Shown piece after piece: positions 43,336 to 55,513 of a stretch of 64,000 nucleotides of DNA (the stretch's first letter is position 1; each line of letters opens with the position of its first letter). The DNA comes from Isoetes taiwanensis (taxonomy: Eukaryota; Streptophyta; Lycopodiopsida; Isoetales; Isoetaceae): contig JAJEKV010000027.1 in the NCBI GenBank assembly GCA_021234155.1, positions 4,772,623-4,836,622 on the forward strand. The letters are read 5' to 3'. The position numbers and the translations under genes are program-made. Below the pieces are notes generated by a model, which did no database searches, had not been told where the DNA came from, and worked only from the letters and a program-made list of their open reading frames with translations.

Positions 43336-45798
43336 TGTTGCCCATTTCTGGCAACATGGACTAGCATCTATTATCAAAAACTTTTGTTTCATCCATATTT
43401 CCTCTAAGGAAAAGTTTCAGGCTATTGTGATCCCATTAGAGTTTGGAAGACATTTGACCAAGTTTGGAAGGCATTGGGGATCTCCTTTTATAGCCTAATC
43501 TTTTCCTTGAGGTAAAATACCTTTTAGACACATTCCCATTTGTTTAACATTTTCCTTTGATTTGAAGACCAGGCAAAGGCTATAGCAAGATTATCAAGGA
43601 AGCACAAGATGTTTTACCAAAGCTCAACCTTATGAAGCTTGCTTGAGTTTCATTAGTAGTTTGAAGTCACACATACAAGGATGCCATCTTGGAAGTGAAA
43701 CATGCTCTTATTCTAGCCTTGAAGTTTGGAAGACCCTTATAGAAGTTTGGAAGACCCTTAGGCTTTGAGCAAATGTATCTTAAACTCACGAGGTATGATT
43801 TGAGCATTAGAGACAATCTGAGATGAAATCAAGTGCTTCTGAGGGTACCCATCTTGTCTTCATTCCATATCCACCTTTTTTATGTCCTATGAACCTTTTA
43901 TAACCTTTCTCTCACCATGTTTTTCACTTTTGAGACCTTTTCCCATCATTTCACTACCCATTTTTTTATTGATCCTACCTTCAATTGAGAATTGCCCCCT
44001 AATGATCTTGAAAAACTTCAAAGGCAAGAAAACTCTTTTCTCATTCTCATTTCATCTTCCTAAACCCTAGTATAGCCTATTTACACCCTTTTCCCATCTT
44101 TTTCCCATGACTTTTTCACCATCCCTATGTTGCAATATTTATTGACCATGGGTCAAAATGGACAAAAATTTAAATGTTTCAGTTTGACCTGAAAACCTTC
44201 TAGATGGAAAGCTTGGCAAAAAAGAGCTAACATAGCCTTTTTAAATTTGAAAAAAACCTTTGGGAAGGCCTTCAAAACTGGATTCTTGGGATGCGTGCCA
44301 AAAAAATAAAAAACCTATTCTAGCCTATCTACCCTATCTATTTCTGCATAGTTCCGGTCACCCCCAATTTTTCCACGTGGGCGGGGGCGGGGCGGTTTAA
44401 CGGCTGGGTGTCCCCTCTCGTGGCACGTAAATTTAATAGTGGGGTCAACACTATTCCTTATATCTGAGAAAGCTGCCGGACTTCGTTTATGCCCGTGGGA
44501 TATATCACCCTTAAGAATTTTCGATGAACCCTAAGAAATGGGAGAACACGCTAAATCCGCCAATTAGGTGCCTAAATTTGATTGAATCCCATGCCAATTT
44601 TCCCCGAGATCAACTCCCCGAACCTTTTCCGAGACCTTGGGGACCCTCTGTGGCACTTGATCCGTGAGAAATTGCTCAAATTTGGCCTTAAATCACTTTC
44701 GGCGAGAGCTAGTTTTGTGAGAAGAACGGTTCTTAAACCGGCATTACAGATCAAATCGGGGCGCCCCTCGGAGATAGACCTCTGTGATCTTGGCATTTTG
44801 ATATTCGATATTATCTTGCTCGCTCTATTCAAAATTTGCTCTGCTTTCCCGCTTTCGTGATTGAAAGATCTCGTCCCAAAGTGACTTGTTCGACAAATTG
44901 AGGCACTTCAACTACAACTCAAAAATCATTTCATTCGGCTTCATTGGTAGTTCTGAGATTCACTAAAGGCTCAGACAGACCTGGATTTTACTTTCAAACA
45001 CTATTATATGTTTGAATTTGGTAATGCCTTGCTAACACTATCAAATTTCTTGTGTTACATTTCTATAATGCATAGTCTTTGCCTGGAAAGTTGTTGTCAC
45101 CATTGTATATTCATCTTTTGTAATCCTGCATTGTGCTTTTAAAGCTAAAAAACTAAAAACAAAACCCAAAATATTTATTCCAAGCTATATTCTTTTCAGA
45201 TAGTTGCATTTCATCTTCATAAAAACCTTAGAAACCTACACATTCAAAGAAAACACATAAAAAGACCTTTTTTCATAAGCATCCACGAGTTTGTTCTTTT
45301 CACGAGGCCTCGGCTACTTACAGAGAAACCAAAACTCTCTTTTGCTATTTAAACCCTATGCACATGATCTAGGGGTTATTTTGAAGTTGCCTGCCCAGAT
45401 CCCAACTCAAGATTCCTTATCAAACTCCATCTGCAAATTTTGGCCCTCTGTTTTGGCACTGGCCAACTTTTTGACCTGACTTTGACCTACATTTTCTCAA
45501 CCTTCCCCTATTCAAATCAAGTCAAATCTCCACCCCCAGTTTCCTTTGCTTGTTGATCATCTATACCACCAATCACATCTCAAAAAATCTCACAAGGTGT
45601 TAATGCGCAAGGCCATTTTTTGCTCTGACAGTTTTTTCAGTTTCAGTGACTTTAGTGATTTTGGAAAAACCAATATTCCAAAATGACTTTTCTCACTTCA
45701 TATGTCAAGGATTGATCACCCTAAGTGATCTGGAGGTCCTAACCATTTTGTTTGAGCTTCCTTAAGGTTAGAGTAAAATTCCAGGTTTTAGGCTAACA
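43336..45798 (+). repeat. 5' LTR of the 10.9-kb gypsy element
   Basis: 2463 bp, TG...CA ends. It is nearly identical to 51808-54258 over its whole length, with differences clustered in short GC-containing patches (for example around 44360-44420 and 44740-44890). Confidence 0.95.
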
Positions 45799-45801
45799 TT
45801 T

Positions 45802-45820
45802 TGGAGGTCCTACCGAGATT
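45802..45820 (+). other. Primer-binding site, complementary to tRNA-Gln
   Basis: TGGAGGTCCTACCGAGATT lies 3 bases after the 5' LTR. It matches the complement of the 3' end of a plant tRNA-Gln (CTCGGTAGGACCT plus CCA), as I remember that tRNA. Confidence 0.7.
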
Positions 45821-45840
45821 TTCACCTGGAAGTTGAACTC

Positions 45841-47150
45841 CATGGCACCAAGAAAGACTGCTGAGCCTGCTGAGCAACCTGAGGTAACAGGTCAACCAGA
45901 TCTAGTAGGGGTAAGCATGAAAGTGGCTACCAGTTCCACAAAGAAATGTTACAAATGTTTACGCTTTGCCTTTTCCTCCACAAGCTCCTTACCAATTTGA
46001 GCTCACTATACCGTTTCTTCCCTTGTTATGATTCTTCCATGAATGCCAACCATTTCTTGAAGAATTTTGAAGAATATTATGAGGAGCATGGAAAGAAGAA
46101 AAGTACCAGGTTTCTTTGAGTTTATCAAATGCATGAAAGGTGATGAGGCCGGATCCCGGTTGGATTTCGAATCGTCGATAGGTACTAAGTGGGATGAATT
46201 GGAACAAAGGTTTCATCAAGGTTTGGTAAGACTACTTCACCCCAGGACCTTGTTTTTGAGCTCAATTCCTTTTCTATTAAATCTGGTGAAAGTGTGAAAC
46301 AAAGATGTGGAAAGATTTAACTCTTATTTGCTTTGGTGTGTAATAGGAACCATGTTTCCCACCCAACTTTGCATCCGTTTGCTTCCTTTATCGAGGTTTG
46401 ATGTCCAGCCTAAGATTTATAGAAAGTTATTAAAACTTCAAAAGTTTGGTGAGCTAGATTCAATCCATAAGACATTTGTAAAGGCTGTAGATTTAGTAGA
46501 AATGCTAAGCTATCTCACGATGATGAAATCGAGATCCATTCTACCCTCCTCATCATGATCTTGAGCACGAGTCACACTATGCTAATGCTGCCCCTGTATG
46601 CAGTTCGGAAGGAAAAGAAGAAGCCAAAAGTCTGAAGAGCTAGACCCTCGGGTTTTGAAATGAAATCTGAGATAAGTAAGGTATCCTGAAGCTCTCTTAG
46701 AAGTTACCAAACAACTCATGGAGTTAAAAAATAGTAATAATGCTCCTTCTTCTAGCTCACCATACACGAATGCACAAACCGTGGTAAACCCTATCATAGG
46801 GCTGAAAATTGCTTTGCAAAATCTTGTCCTAAATGCCACAAAAGGGGCCATTTTGGTAGAGAATGTCTGTTTGTTCTTTTGCAAAGAGATAGGTCATGAA
46901 GAGAAGTTCTGCAGTGTCAAGAATTACCTTGCAAAGCAAGAAAAAGGTAAAAAATTGTCCAATATTAGTTTTATTGAGACTTGTGCAGCAGAAGAACAAG
47001 AAGAACAAGATGTCATGGTTGTGCAAACACGTGCTAGGCTCCATTCAGGTACATCATCGCAAGTTCTGTCCCCACCGTGTAGCTCGTAAGGTAACATTTC
47101 AGCCAAACCCTCGGGGATATAGCTCCTCCCCCCGCTCAAAGGTATAAAAT
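45841..47150 (+). pseudogene. Gypsy gag with two CCHC zinc knuckles (broken)
   Basis: An ATG at 45841 starts a short frame (MAPRKTAEPAEQPEV). The capsid-like part is at 46067-46560 in two frames (SIGTKWDELEQRFHQGLVRL). Near 46825-46866 a CX2CX4HX4C knuckle reads CPKCHKRGHFGREC, and a second follows (FCKEIGHEEKFC) in another frame. Frames change several times. Confidence 0.7.
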
Positions 47151-47275
47151 GAAAAGATTCCGAGCTTGATGAATTTGAATTGCTTATGAAAAACTCCAAG
47201 GTTACTGTAGACTTACTAACTTTACTAAGGATTGCACCATCATCATAGGGGAAAAGCTCATCAAGAATACCCAAA

Positions 47276-47740
47276 ATGTTGAAGAAATTGCTGCGAAAAC
47301 TTGCAACAACATTTCTCAGAGCCTTACCTGAGCACACTGAAGATCCGGGTGCTTTTATTTGTAGTGCTACTATAGGTACCTCCCATTTAGATAAGGTTTT
47401 GTTGGATGGAGGTTCCTCCCTAAATGTCATGCCTTATCATGTTATGAAGACACTGAATCTCAAAGTAGAAGACAACACTTCTATTGTTCTAAAATCCTTT
47501 TCCAATGCTAAGGTAGTACCAAAGGGAGTGGTGAGAAATGTGTCCGATTATCTGGGGGAATCATTGTCTTAGCTACATTTGTGGTTGTTGACTTTGAGAA
47601 TGTTAATCATGCTAACATTTATGATTTATTGTTGGGAAGAAGGTGGATGAAAACAGTAGATGCTAGGCCTATATGGTCTGAAGGTATTTGCACTATTTCA
47701 AATGGAGCAACTTCCATTAAACTGTAAACCAAACTGACCC
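47276..47740 (+). pseudogene. Gypsy aspartic protease region
   Basis: The active-site motif appears as KVLLDGGSSLNVMPYHVMKT near 47394-47455, preceded by GAFICSATIGTSHL. The D-G-G/D-x-G-S-S form with following NVMP resembles the protease of Tat/Athila-type plant gypsy elements. The frame ends at a stop near 47570, and YDLLLGRRWMK-like sequence follows near 47620-47650. Confidence 0.7.
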
Positions 47741-48426
47741 ATACGCTAACATTAGATTCATAGATGTGGATATATTTTGCAGGAAGAAGAGTTAGGAGTT
47801 TACAGGTTTAGGTCTAGATGTTGATATAAATGCGAGTTATCAACTTTGCTCATGTAGAGTTCCCCTGATCCAAAAGAAAACAAGGCCTACCTCTGGTTTT
47901 GATGGAGGTATGTCTAAGAAATTAGGGATTGCTTCTTCCTCACTGCTATTCTCAAGGATGCAGATCTTAAGCTGATGACTAAGATAGGAGAATTCATCCT
48001 AATATTTCTTCTAATGCAATGTTTTGTAATATAGGGCCCTCATTGCAGCCCTCTGAGGAAGCAAGGTTCATGAATATATCTCCCATATTGTTATCTATGG
48101 AGACTCACAACTTGTTTGCAAAACAGATTTTGGGAGAATACCAAACAAAACATCAAGATATGGAGGATCTGAACACACAAGCTCGAGAATTGCTAACTTT
48201 TTTTTGATCATTGGGAAATTTATCATATTCCAAGGTCTAAAAACTTTGAGGCTGATTCTTTGTGCAGGGAAAACACTCTTAGAGCATCTCTCCGAGGGAG
48301 CTATCAAGGAAGATGTCCTAGATGAAGATGAACTCTCTCTCGGTTTCATCCTATCTTGACCATCAACCTAGCACAAGAGGAATCACACAAAGAACTTGAA
48401 GTACACAAAGGAGGTATGTCCGGACT

Positions 48427-49830
48427 TTGCAAATGGGAGATCTATATGATGAAGATTGCAAAGGTAAAATGATTAAGTACTTTGAAGATTGGGTGGATGT
48501 TTTTGCATGGGAATATTCAGAATTGAAAGGGGTTGATAGGAGCATTTGTGAGTTTGAGATAAAAGTTCGTGAAGATACTAAACCTGTCATGCAGAGATTG
48601 AGAAGAATTAATTCCTCACTTTTAGATCTTATCAAGCGGAATTATTCAAAAATGCGAGGAGTCGAGGTTTGATAGTTGACATTGTGAACCCTTCTTGGGT
48701 TTCTTGTATTGTTCCAGTTCTAAAAAAGAATGGTTCTCTAAGAATATGTGTGGATTATAGAGATCTAAATAAAGCTACTGTCAAAGATTGTTACCCTTTG
48801 CCTTTTTTGGAAGAAATACTTTATGCAGTGGCTGGCAAGTCTATGTACTCATTTTTGGATGGTTTCTCTGGTTTTAATCAGATTAGCATCAAAAAGGAAG
48901 ATCAGCCAAAGACATCCTTCATTACTCCATGGGGAACTTATGCAATGAAAAGGATGCCTTTTGGCTTAATGAATGCCCCTGCTACATTTCGAGAGAGCTA
49001 TGGATCTTGTCTTTGCAAACATGACTCCTGAGCAATTCAGAGTTTATCTTGATGATTTATGCTTAGGTACTGGTACAAGTGATCATATTTCAGAGCTAAC
49101 AAGGATATTTACATTGTGCAGGAAAACTGGAGTTAATCTAAACCCAAAGAAGTGCATCTTTTTGGCATCCAAAGGCCAGCTCTTAGGCCATGAGGTTTCT
49201 GCTAAAGGCCTTCAAGTAGCTGAAGAGAAGATCATAGCTTTAAAAAAGCTTCAAACACCCAGGACAATTAAAGAAGTCAAGGGATTTATGGGAATGACCT
49301 CTTTCTTAAGAGTGTATGTGCCTAATTTCTCTCACCTTATTAGTCCTATCTCTAAGTTGACTAGAGTAGGCCAAGTTAGTAAAAGAGAAAGTAAATATAG
49401 GCCTGTTGTTTGGACTGATGAGTGTGAAAAAGCTTTTTTGCAGATCATAGAGGCTATTTGCCATTCTACACTTTTAAAAACTCCAGACCTTTCATTACCA
49501 TTTAAAGTTTACATAACTATCACTAAAAAGGCTGCTGGAGTTGCCATTTTGCAGGGTAGACACCCTATTGCTTTTGCAAGCAAACAATGGTCTCAAACCA
49601 AGAGAAGTATGCTAAGATAGAAAGGAGTCTTTCAGCTGCTCTCATCTTTTTGATCGAGAGACAGGGTCATCTTTTACAAAAATCCCAAGCCACTATCTAC
49701 ATGCAGAGAACCCCATGCCTTTTTTTTGTATGGTAAGAAATTAGAAAACCTAAACTTCATAGGTGGGCTTGTAGGCTTCAATCTTATGATTTAAAGGTAA
49801 AGGTTATTCATGTATTGAACAACCCGAAGT
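48427..49830 (+). pseudogene. Gypsy reverse transcriptase and RNase H
   Basis: The RT starts near DVFAWEYSELKGVDRSICEF, shifts frame at about 48665 and shows the classic blocks: WVSCIVPVLKKNGSLRICVD, YRDLNKATVKDCYPLP, SFLDGFSGFNQISI and KRMPFGLMNAPATF. After a second shift near 48990 the catalytic motif is VYLDD. Thumb and connection follow (LNPKKCIFLA, LLGHEVSAKGL, VKGFMGMTSFLRVYVPNF), then RNase H from about 49490 (LPFKVYITITKKAAGVAILQ, the first Asp apparently replaced). A stop at 49618 ends the frame. Confidence 0.88.
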
Positions 49831-49999
49831 TTATACTTGCCTGCTTTGCCTACTTTGAACATGAGGAGTTGATACAAGAAGAAGAAATGACTAACCTTGT
49901 TGTAAATGAACAGGACTTGTCAACTATACCAGCTCAAGGTTGGCAACAACCTATTAGGAGGTTCCTTCAAGATCGGGGAGATACCTTCTGAATTTTCAA

Positions 50000-50950
50000 A
50001 AGCCAAGCTTACAAGTTTAAGTTAAAATGTTTGACTTACTCCTTGGTTGGTGACATCTTGTGCAAGGTAAATAGGGATGGTGTACTCTTAAGATGTGTTG
50101 ATGAAGATGAAGTCTGCCCCGGTACTTGCTGAAAATCACAAAGGTGTTTGTGGTGGTCATTTTGCAGCCAGACACAACTGCCAAGAAAATATTGAGGTCC
50201 GGTTATTTCTGGCCTCATTTATTTAAAGATTGTTATGATATTATAAAGACTTGTCATCAATGCCGGATCTTTGGCAAAAGAATCTTGCATCCCCGCTCCT
50301 CTTACAGAATTGTCTCCCCGGTCCATTTCAAGTTTGGGGATTGGACTATGTTGGCCCTATCAATCCCCATCCTCAGCCCAAAGATGAATACATTGTTGTG
50401 GCTACAGATCTGTTCACTAAGTGGTCGAAGCAAACCTTTTAAGGAAAGCAAATGCCCATACTAATGCTAGATTTTTGCATGAGAATATTTGCTCTAGGTT
50501 TGGCATTCCTTTTAAAATTTTGACTGATAGAGGCTCTACTTTTATTAATGAAGTTATTAATTTCCTTGTTTCAAGCCTCAAGATCAAGCATGTGAAAAGC
50601 TCAGCCCTATTATCCTCAAGGAAATGGCCAAGCTTGAGTCTACTAACAAAGTGCTTAAGGGTATTTTGCGTAAAAACAGTTTGCCAAAACCAAAGGGATT
50701 GGCACTTGAAATTATATGATGCTCTTTGGGCTCATAGAATTACTTCTAAAGTAGCTACTAATGCCTCACCTTTCAGTTTTAGTATATGGAGTAGAAGTCG
50801 TTATTCCAAATGAAGTTAGAGATACCTTCTCTAAGGATGGCACTCAAGCTTGAGTTGGAGTTTTCTCAAGCCTTGAAGCACGTGTATGAAGTTCTGTTAA
50901 AATTAGATGAAGAAAGGTTTGTTGCAGAGAATTACAATTTGGTTTGAAGA
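50000..50950 (+). pseudogene. Gypsy integrase (broken)
   Basis: The HHCC zinc domain is readable as GGHFAARH, YFWPHLFKDCYDIIKTC and HQCRIFGKR. The catalytic core appears as WGLDYVGPINPHP, VVATDLFTKWS (first Asp), RFGIPFKILTDRGSTF (second Asp) and ESTNKVLKGILRKN (Glu) in alternating frames. The end reads LKLYDALWAHRITSKVATNA. No chromodomain is visible downstream, unlike the element at 4868-8018. Confidence 0.8.
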
Positions 50951-51807
50951 AGGCTAAGAGTGCAGGCAGACTTTCAAGGCTGCTCACAAACCTCATGAGA
51001 CAAGTTTGCACCTATGGAATTAGTTTTAAAGTGGAATGCTGCAGGTGAAGGAAAGCTTTCAAAGTTTGAAAACCCCTGGGAAGGCCCTTATTAGATTCTA
51101 GGAGATGCTGGCTGCTCATCTTATAGGTTGGCAGATCTTGGTACAGGATTAGAGCTGCCAAATCCCATTAATATTCAACACCTTAAAAGATATTGGCCTC
51201 AGCATGCCTGCTTGAGCCTCTTCACTTCTATATAAGCATTTGTTCTAGCTTAGAATAGGTTAGTTTATAATTTCAAAGTTGAGGTTTTAATATTTCTTCT
51301 GACTAGCATATTTCCTTTGAGGTTTAATATGGTGTTTTCTGGCCACAAGGGATAAAGGCTTTGATTATTACCTATTAATGAGTTCTATGTTGTCATGACA
51401 GGGCCATTTGTCAAAACATTTCATCTGCTTTTCATACTGGCTTATTCTTCATGAGACCTTGCTTCTCCATTGGAGTTCTAGAGTGCTATCCATATATACT
51501 TTTCCACATTTCGTTTAGCACTCATGCTAACCTTGATTTACTGTCATATGCAGGTTCATTCTTCTCTCCTCCATTTTCATCTGCCTATAAGTTGCCTTAC
51601 ATTCCATTTCAACCTTCTATCCTTTTATTTTCATTCCCTACAATGCTCTGCACCACATTTCCACCATAGCAGAGTTCATATTACACTCATACCACTCATT
51701 TCATTACTCTACATCATTCTGTCACCTGCACCAGTATTTGAAGATCCTCAGTCTAAGTCTACATCTGTTAGGCTGAGGGGACCAACCTATTCTTTCCTTT
51801 GAGGAGA
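50951..51807 (+). other. 3' untranslated region of the gypsy element
   Basis: No conserved frame is present between the integrase end and the 3' LTR. A short purine run, GAGGAGA, precedes the LTR at 51801-51807 and is the likely polypurine tract. Confidence 0.55.
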
Positions 51808-54258
51808 TGTTGCCCATTTCTGGCAACATGGACTAGCATCTATTATCAAAAACTTTTGTTTCATCCATATTTCCTCTAAGGAAAAGTTTCAGGCTATTGT
51901 GATCCCATTAGAGTTTGGAAGACATTTGACCAAGTTTGGAAGGCATTGGGAATCTCCTTTTATAGCCTAATCTTTTCCTTGAGGTAAAATACCTTTTAGA
52001 CACATTCCCATTTGTTTAACATTTTCCTTTGATTTGAAGACCAGGCAAAGGCTATAGCAAGATTATCAAGGAAGCACAAGATGTTTTACCAAAGCTCAAC
52101 CTTATGAAGCTTGCTTGAGTTTCATTAGTAGTTTGAAGTCACACATACAAGGATGCCATCTTGGAAGTGAAACATGCTCTTATTCTAGCCTTGAAGTTTG
52201 GAAGACCCTTATAGAAGTTTGGAAGACCCTTAGGCTTTGAGCAAATGTATCTTCACTATGAGGTATGATTTGAGCATTAGAGACAATCTGAGATGAAATC
52301 AAGTGCTACAGAGGTACCCATCTTGTCTTCATTCCATATCCACCTTTTTTATGTCCTATGAACCTTTTATAACCTTTCTCTCACCATGTTTTTCACTTTT
52401 GAGCCATTTTCCCATCATTTCACCCCATTTTTTATTGATCCTACCTTCAATTGAGAATTGCCCCTAATGATCTTGAAAAACTTCAAAGGCAAGAAAACTC
52501 TTTTCTCATTCTCATTTCATCTTCCTAAACCCTAGTATAGCCTATTTACACCCTTTTCCCATCTTTTTCCCATGACTTTTTCACCATCCCTATGTTGCAA
52601 TATTTATTGACCATGGGTCAAAATGGACAAAAATTTAAATGTTTCAGTTTGACCTGAAAACCTTCTAGATGGAAAGCTTGGCAAAAAAGAGCTAACATAG
52701 CCTTTTTAAATTTGAAAAAAACCTTTGGGAAGGCCTTCAAAACTGGATTCTTGGGATGCGTGCCAAAAAAAATAAAAAACCTATTCTAGCCTATCTACCC
52801 TATCTATTTCTGCATAGTTCCAGGTCACCCCCAATTTTTTCCACCACGGGCGTGGGGGCGGGGCCAGACACGGGCTGGGTGTCCCCTCTGCGTGGCACGT
52901 AAATTTAATAGTGGGGTCAACACTATTCCTTATATACAGAAGCTGCCAGACTCGTTTATGCCTGTGGGATATATCACCCTTAAGAATTTTCGATGAACCC
53001 TAAGAAATGGGAGAACCTGCTAAATCCGGCCAATTCGTGCCTAAATTTGATTGAATCTCGCCAATTTTCCCCCGAGATCAACTCCTGAACCTTTTCCGAG
53101 ACCTTGGGGACCCTCTGTGGCACTTGATCCGTGAGAAATTGCTCAAATTTGGCCTTAAATCACTCGGCCGAGCTAGTTTTGTGAGAAGAACAGTTCTTAA
53201 ACCGGCATTACAGATCAAATCGGGACGTCCCCTCAGAGATAGACCTCTGTGATCTTGGCGCATTTTGATATTCTGATATTATCTTGCTCTGCTCTATTCA
53301 AAATTTGCTCTGCTCTGCTCGTGATTGAAAGATCTGTCCCAGTGTGACTTGTTCGACAGCTGAGGCACTTCAACTACAACTCAAAAAATCATTTCATTCG
53401 GCTTCATTGGTAGTTCTGAGATTCACTAAAGGCTCAGACAGACCTGGATTTTACTTTCAAACACTATTATATGTTTGAATTTGGTAATGCCTTGCTAACA
53501 CTATCAAATTTCTTGTGTTACATTTCTATAATGCATAGTCTTTGCCTGGAAAGTTGTTGTCACCATTGTATATTCATCTTTTGTAATCCTGCATTGTGCT
53601 TTTAAAGCTAAAAAACTAAAAACAAAACCCAAAATATTTATTCCAAGCTATATTCTTTTCAGATAGTTGCATTTCATCTTCATAAAAACCTTAGAAACCT
53701 ACACATTCAAAGAAAACACATAAAAAGACCTTTTTTCATAACTGTCACAGAGTTTGTTCTTTTCCTGAGGCCTCGGCTACTTACAGAGAAACCAAAACTC
53801 TTTTTTGCTATTTAAACCCTATGCACATGATCTAGGGGTTATTTTGAAGTTGCCTGCCCAGATCCCAACTCAAGATTCCTTATCAAACTCCATCTGCAAA
53901 TTTTGGCCCTCTGTTTTGGCACTGGCCAACTTTTTGACCTGACTTTGACCTACATTTTCTCAACCTTCCCCTATTCAAATCAAGTCAAATCTCCACCCCC
54001 AGTTTCCTTTGCTTGTTGATCATCTATACCACCAATCACATCTCAAAAATCTCACAAGGTGTGTCTGCAAGGCCATTTTTTGCTCTGACAGTTTTTTCAG
54101 TTTCAGGGACTTTAGTGATTTTGGAAAAACCAATATTCCAAAATGACTTTTCTCACTTCATATGTCAAGGATTGATCACCCTAAGTGATCTGGAGGTCCT
54201 AACCATTTTGTTTGAGCTTCCTTAAGGTTAGACTAAAATTCCAGGTTTTAGGCTAACA
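51808..54258 (+). repeat. 3' LTR of the 10.9-kb gypsy element
   Basis: 2451 bp, nearly identical to the 5' LTR, and followed at once by the GTGTT target duplication. Confidence 0.95.
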
Positions 54259-54263
54259 GTGTT

Positions 54264-55481
54264 TTCATTGACACTGAGAACAACAAAGATTTGGCTACTG
54301 GAATTTCAACTAAAAAGGATGTCATTAGCAGTGGTCAAAATAAATCTGATCTTAAGGGTAAAGCTCCAATCCAGCACTCATCTCACACTCAACAGATTGA
54401 TTTACATCAAACCCTCAAGAATATTATGCTGGATACTAAAAAGGTTGCAGCTGAGAGACATGTTGGGATTAAGATTCATGATAATCCCAAATAAACTCAC
54501 CACTCGACTCTTGGTTGCAAACCACAGACTTCAAGGGATAAAGAAGAGCCATTAATTATAGAAAACAATACTTCAGATATGGTTAATTCTGAGAAGGCAG
54601 AATCTCAAAGAAAAATTCATTGCTCTAATAGCTTTGGTATCTTAGCTCATCTTAGCAATGATACTGTTGCAGACACTCTTGTAACTCCATCATCAGTTGA
54701 AATCATGGACTCCTCATTGCCTATTTCCATTCATCCTTTCACTCACAATCCCCCCTCTGTTCAACCCCTTATCGACCTATCTGACCCTCAAATTCTCCCT
54801 ATCAATCCTGCTCACCCTGAAAATCCCAGTTTTTCTAGTTCAATCTACAACCAAGTAGCTCAACCGCTTGCAGAGTTGCATGTGGAAGTTGATGGTCATG
54901 GTTTCCTTAACAGCAGCTTTGAACCTCAAGATGTGATAGATGGATATGAAAATTATAGTAAGGAAATGCAGTTCAACAGATCTGGGAACTTGGATGATGG
55001 AATAGAGCAGACAATAGGGCAGATAAACAATGGGAATAAGTTGCAAGATGAGGTATTTGTTCAGAAAGCTCAGGAATCTGCAATGAGCAAAAATGATGAA
55101 GTGGCATTCTCCAGGCAAGTTCTAAACCCTATTGATAATAATTTAATTTTATCCACTGCTGTTGATGTTCATGTAAGCTCAAATCCAAGCCCTTGCTGTG
55201 GATCTAAATTCTGGAGCTGTTCCCATCTACCAAACCAGGTAAGCTCTGACATTGATATTTCTGATAAAGAAAATGAGATTAATAATAGTGCTTTAAATAT
55301 TGTCAATAATGGCTCCTGGGAGGATGACTCTTACCTATTAATTCCTTCAACCTGTCCCAAATCAAAAAAAGGGAAGTCTAAAAATAAGGCAAAGATTAAG
55401 CATTCTAATAGAATTCTTAATAATCTAGGTACCCCTGCAAATAATACCAGGAATAAAGCCAAAGATAACTTCAAATCCTAA
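54264..55481 (+). pseudogene. LINE ORF1, 3' part (continuation after the gypsy insertion)
   Basis: The reading frame left at 43335 resumes directly after the target duplication. It contains one in-frame TAA (54492-54494), then runs open to 55481. It is Ser/Asn-rich with a C-terminal basic stretch (PKSKKGKSKNKAKIKHSNR). It precedes ORF2 by about 30 bases, as in plant L1 elements. Confidence 0.75.
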
Positions 55482-55513
55482 TTTCATTTTCTTCTCATTT
55501 TCCTATCTATCAT

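Larger units (their letters stand above)
43336..54258 (+). mobile_element. Full-length Ty3/gypsy LTR retrotransposon (10.9 kb), decayed coding region
   Basis: Two LTRs (43336-45798 and 51808-54258) flank gag, protease, RT-RNase H and integrase in gypsy order. A perfect 5-bp target-site duplication GTGTT lies at 43331-43335 and 54259-54263. It is inserted in frame within LINE ORF1. Both LTRs start TGTTGCCC and end GGCTAACA. The internal frames carry many stops and frameshifts, so this copy is not autonomous. Confidence 0.95.
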
